64,000 bases of DNA from positions 104,061-168,060 of the forward strand of contig DAOUMV010000007.1 of NCBI GenBank assembly GCA_034408935.1. The letters are read 5' to 3'. Origin of the DNA: DAOUMF01 sp034408935 (GTDB taxonomy: Bacteria; Chloroflexota; Dehalococcoidia; SM23-28-2; RBG-16-64-32). Below, piece by piece: positions 61,272-64,000 of this stretch. The first letter of the stretch is position 1. Every line of letters starts with the position of its first letter. The translations under genes and the position numbers were made by a program. The notes beneath the pieces are model-generated. The model saw only the letters and a list, made by a program, of their open reading frames with translations, was not told the origin of the DNA and searched no databases.

Positions 61272-61498
61272 TCTACGGACTCGATCTGATCTCGGCGACG
61301 GACAGCGGTGGCGTGCAGACGTACTTCCTGTACGACGGCCTCGGCTCGACGAGCGACCTGACGGACGGCAGCGCCAACGTGGTGGACGGCTACACGTACG
61401 ACGTGTTCGGTGCGCTGCGCAGCGGCAGCCCCGGGGCCACGGATTCCCTTGTCAGTGGGCCGGACAGACGGACACTCTTGGCCGGCGTGCCCGATTAG
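61272..61498 (+). pseudogene. Displaced RHS-core fragment (orphan tip remnant)
   Basis: The open frame VYGLDLISATDSGGVQTYF continues LYDGLGSTSDLTDGSANVV and DGYTYDVFGALRSGSPGATD, nearly identical to the core of the main RHS protein, then degenerates (SLVSGPDRRTLLAGVPD) instead of continuing to GLYYLRARYYD. It has no promoter or start of its own. Such orphan cores mark past C-terminal tip exchange. Confidence 0.85.
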
Positions 61499-62502
61499 TC
61501 TTCTGAAGCTGTCTTTTCGCTTCTGGCCAAAGAACGGGCCATCCGGTCGAGCTTGAAGATAGTTGCGAACTCGCCGTTCTTGCTGAGCCAGATCTTCCCT
61601 CCTATCACGGAGTCGGTGAGGGCGCCGCGATAGCTGAGTCCCGCTAGGAGCACGTTGGCGTCATGAAGGACCATGACGAAATCCGGCGAAGATAACTTCT
61701 GCTGCGAGACCCGTATGTCGCCGTCGTTTATGAGTATCGCAAACTCTCCGCCTGTGGTCCGCACCTGAATGTCCCGCCTCCAGCCGGCGATGTCGGCCTT
61801 CGCCCGCTTGTTGCGGTTCATCTGATCGATCACGCCTGCTATCTGATCCGCGACCTTCTTCGCAGCTTCCACCTGCTCCCGAGAGGCTGCGGGCAGTGGG
61901 GGCTCCGTTGCCCCTTCCCAGTTGATCTCAGACTCCTGCAGGCCCTTCTTGGCCATCTGCTCTGGCGTCAACTCTGAGGTAGGAACGCAGAAGATATCGG
62001 AAGCGACGCCGATGCGGTCTTCGCGGAACACGATCTTCATCTCGGTGCCCTTCGTCACGATACCGGGGACAAGGATCCCCGTCGTCGTGAAGATGTTGAT
62101 GCTCATTGCGGTGTCGGCGCCGTGGGGAATCAGGCGGCCTCGACCGAAAGGAGCCATGTCGGCGAACAGCGAGGTGGCGAAGTACGTGATGGGCGGCGTG
62201 GAGTTCATGACTCCAACCTGCCCCACCTCGATCAGTTCGGTGGGAGCGAAATCGCAATCCGGGCAGTGGGTGAGGAAGGGAGGCACTCGCACCAGCCCGC
62301 ACTTGGTACATTTGCAGCCCAGGATCCGCTTCTCATCCCTAATTGCCAGGAAATAGGGGGTGAGCTCACCCAAGCTGCGCTGATAGAAGGTGTACATGGC
62401 ATCGTTGGCCACCATGTAGTCTTTGCCATCGACGCTCACCATTTGGGAGTCGATTTCGGGTATGAATTGAGAGGGTATGACTTTGCCCTTTCGCACTGGC
62501 AT
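61495..62502 (-). CDS. DUF35 (zinc ribbon-OB) protein fused to an SCP2-like domain
   Basis: 335 residues. The N-terminal part has the zinc ribbon LGCKCTKCGLVRVPPFLTHCPDC and an OB-fold with VGQVGVMNSTPPITYFATSLF. After a charged helical linker (~200-235), residues ~240-335 (RDIQVRTTGGEFAILINDGD, PDFVMVLHDANVLLAGLSYR) follow an SCP2 sterol-transfer pattern. DUF35 proteins support thiolase-like enzymes, as ChsH2 does for Ltp2 in steroid side-chain cleavage. The gene is 13 nt downstream of the thiolase-like gene. Confidence 0.83.
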   Translation of the reverse strand: MPVRKGKVIPSQFIPEIDSQMVSVDGKDYMVANDAMYTFYQRSLGELTPYFLAIRDEKRILGCKCTKCGLVRVPPFLTHCPDCDFAPTELIEVGQVGVMNSTPPITYFATSLFADMAPFGRGRLIPHGADTAMSINIFTTTGILVPGIVTKGTEMKIVFREDRIGVASDIFCVPTSELTPEQMAKKGLQESEINWEGATEPPLPAASREQVEAAKKVADQIAGVIDQMNRNKRAKADIAGWRRDIQVRTTGGEFAILINDGDIRVSQQKLSSPDFVMVLHDANVLLAGLSYRGALTDSVIGGKIWLSKNGEFATIFKLDRMARSLARSEKTASED

Positions 62503-62515
62503 GTTGATGACCTCC

Positions 62516-63712
62516 CTAGTCGTGCTCGAACACGAGGCAGGCGCCGTACTGGGCGACGGTGCTGCCCGTCCCGTGGACGAGCGCTGTCTTGAGCCCCCTG
62601 TTGATGAGCTCGTTCCTGGCGGACCAGGCCGACATTATGTTGCTGGCACCGACGGCATGGCCTGAGTAGACAAGGCCGCCGCAGGGGTTGACGACATACC
62701 TCCCGCCCGGTGTCATGAGGCCGTCTTCGATCAGAGCATCGCCCCGGCCCAGCGGTACCAGGCCGAACTCGGCACAGCTTATCTCGAGCTGGTGGACGAA
62801 GGCATCGTGCAACTCCACGATCTCGATCGTCTTCGTCGGGTCCTCTATCCCCGCCATCTCGTATGCTCGATGTGAGGAGTAGTAGTCGGACATGATCCGG
62901 GACATCACCTTCTGGTTCTTGCCAGCGAAGGAATGCTCGTTGGACTCCCCTACTCCGGTGATCCAAACCACGGGCTGCCCTGTATTTCTCGAGATGGCCT
63001 TCGCTGTCTCCTCCTCAGCCACGATAACAGCGGCGGCACCCTCGCTGTAGACACAGATCTCGAGTTCCTTAAAGGGCCAGGCGACCATCCGCGAGTTCAT
63101 GACCTCCTCGGGCGTCACCTGGTCGAACTGGCGCTGCGCGTAGGGGTTCGTCCTGACCTGTTGGCTGAGGAGCGAAGCGATCTGGGCGGTCACCTCCGGC
63201 TTCAGGTCGTTCGGGTGCTCGTCCTTATACGCCAGAACGACCTCGGCATAGCTATCGGAGGCGGTCCAGCCGATGCCCTGCTCGAAGAAGCTGTCTCCTG
63301 ACCAGCCGATGGTCTTGATGACCTCCGGCGTGGCGGACATCGACTGGAAATCGAAACAGTCGGTTGCCTTCTCAACGCCCAGAACGAGCGCGACTTTGAA
63401 GCGGCCGGCGGCGACGTAGGCATGAGCGGCGGACATCGTGTAGGCACCGGTGGCCCCTCCGTTGCTGATCCGGATTCCGAATTTGTTCTGCATCCCAATC
63501 AGTCCTTGGAGAGGGTGCTCGGGAATGCACGCTCGCTCGAAGATGTCGTTGTAGATGCCGTAGAACACCGCATCGACGTCGTTTATCGATATGCCGGCGT
63601 CCTTCATGGCCTCTCGTGTCGCCTGCTGAGCAAGCTCGTAATAGGTCTTCTCATACCACTTCGCCTTGAACGGCGTAACGGCGGCGCCGACTATGCCCAC
63701 TCGTCTTGTCAA
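62516..63712 (-). CDS. Thiolase-like protein (SCP-x/Ltp2 type) lacking the usual nucleophilic Cys
   Basis: 398 residues, ATG 63712 with AAAGGAG upstream. GIVGAAVTPFKAKWYEKTYYELAQQA and DVDAVFYGIYND mark a thiolase. At the active-site loop the family NNxCSTG reads SNGGATGAYT: the nucleophilic Cys is Gly. C-terminal VELHDAFVHQLE and NPCGGLVYSGHAVGAS are kept. This is what is seen in Ltp2-type retro-aldolases, which cut steroid side chains with a DUF35 partner, so an aldolase rather than acyltransferase role is plausible. Confidence 0.87.
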   Translation of the reverse strand: MTRRVGIVGAAVTPFKAKWYEKTYYELAQQATREAMKDAGISINDVDAVFYGIYNDIFERACIPEHPLQGLIGMQNKFGIRISNGGATGAYTMSAAHAYVAAGRFKVALVLGVEKATDCFDFQSMSATPEVIKTIGWSGDSFFEQGIGWTASDSYAEVVLAYKDEHPNDLKPEVTAQIASLLSQQVRTNPYAQRQFDQVTPEEVMNSRMVAWPFKELEICVYSEGAAAVIVAEEETAKAISRNTGQPVVWITGVGESNEHSFAGKNQKVMSRIMSDYYSSHRAYEMAGIEDPTKTIEIVELHDAFVHQLEISCAEFGLVPLGRGDALIEDGLMTPGGRYVVNPCGGLVYSGHAVGASNIMSAWSARNELINRGLKTALVHGTGSTVAQYGACLVFEHD

Positions 63713-63840
63713 TTAGGGGCTCCTTTCTTGGGGACGAATGTCAGACGCGGGACGCGATACTCCGGACGCTTCAGCCGCTGAGGATTGTATACCGGATTTC
63801 CCTTTTTGGCTATGGTGCCACGATGTTTGAGTATCGCCGG

Positions 63841-64000
63841 CTAGGGGTCGATCGACTGCAGGCCATCGTCAGTGCCCACGTCGGACGAATCCCTGAGCGA
63901 GGCGTGCAGACGACTGGGGAAGCCCAACTTCCAGGCGAACTGCTCGAAGTCCTTGGCCTCCCTCACTTCCAGGCTGCTGAAGCGATGCACCTTCCATCCT
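63841..64000 (-). CDS. C-terminal part of an unrecognised protein, cut by window
   Basis: The minus-strand frame enters from the right edge and ends with TAG at 63843-63841. It reads GWKVHRFSSLEVREAKDFEQ, then FAWKLGFPSRLHASLRDSSD, ending LQSIDP. It has no stop inside and looks coding. No domain can be named from 53 residues. It is transcribed towards the thiolase gene, 128 nt upstream of it. Confidence 0.5.
   Translation of the reverse strand, partial: GWKVHRFSSLEVREAKDFEQFAWKLGFPSRLHASLRDSSDVGTDDGLQSIDP

Overview
The window is high-GC bacterial chromosome with tightly packed genes and short operons. It suggests a free-living bacterium, most likely Chloroflexota/Dehalococcoidia-like. That placement is an inference from gene content (MurT-type ligase, GerW, a Gly/Arg-tailed PNPase, PAP2 pairs, TSP3/dockerin-like secreted proteins, many acyl-CoA genes) and was not tested by phylogeny. 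No plasmid, prophage, CRISPR array or intact transposon was seen.

Region by region. 1-5.6 kb (mostly minus): murT (cut by the window edge), two XdhC/CoxI proteins, a YchF-like GTPase, then an EndoIII-like glycosylase and a TrmO-like protein. Between them, on the plus strand at 3621-4136, lies a thioredoxin-like gene with an in-frame UGA in a UxxC motif followed by a SECIS-like hairpin, a candidate selenoprotein. 5.7-17.9 kb: HesB-like protein, MFS exporter, gyrB, hemolysin III family, nadD-obg, dnaA, coaX-coaBC, a crotonase, a methyltransferase and gerW. Strand composition flips between obg and dnaA, so a replication origin may lie near 12.0 kb. 17.9-26.8 kb: a TetR-controlled MacB-like ABC exporter with its palindromic operator, an MBL-fold hydrolase with leucyl aminopeptidase, two PAP2 membrane proteins, and a DegV-kinase fusion coupled to a 28-residue ORF and an EthD-like gene. 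26.9-33.8 kb: rpsO-pnp, then dapB, a flavoprotein, asd and dapA (lysine/diaminopimelate route). 33.8-35.9 kb: two convergent genes separated by a 1,070-bp insertion between perfect 27-bp direct repeats, carrying an NAD(P)-binding gene and a broken oxidoreductase fragment.

35.9-50.7 kb: PPOX-type protein, purA, crotonase, an RNA-like multi-hairpin intergenic region, M16 protease, a TSP3-repeat surface protein with an HD-GYP sensor, pyrG, transaldolase, rho, a second semialdehyde dehydrogenase, a nitronate monooxygenase-like protein and a lipoprotein. 50.7-53.4 kb (minus): an unusual five-gene set of two Fe-S proteins, an ATC-hydrolase-like protein, a PHP protein and a Cys-rich protein.

53.7-64 kb is the accessory part: a GYD protein, tRNA-Gly(CCC), a dnaE2 C-terminal remnant, and a promoter-terminator unit that could make a ~100-nt RNA. 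These precede a 1,759-residue secreted RHS/YD-repeat protein with a six-blade propeller, dockerin-like insert and variable C-terminal tip. Two lower-GC ORFs follow (immunity candidates), then a displaced RHS-core fragment, the hallmark of a polymorphic-toxin locus. The window closes with a DUF35-SCP2 fusion paired with a thiolase-like protein that lacks the usual nucleophilic cysteine, resembling steroid side-chain aldolases, and the C-terminal end of a further gene.
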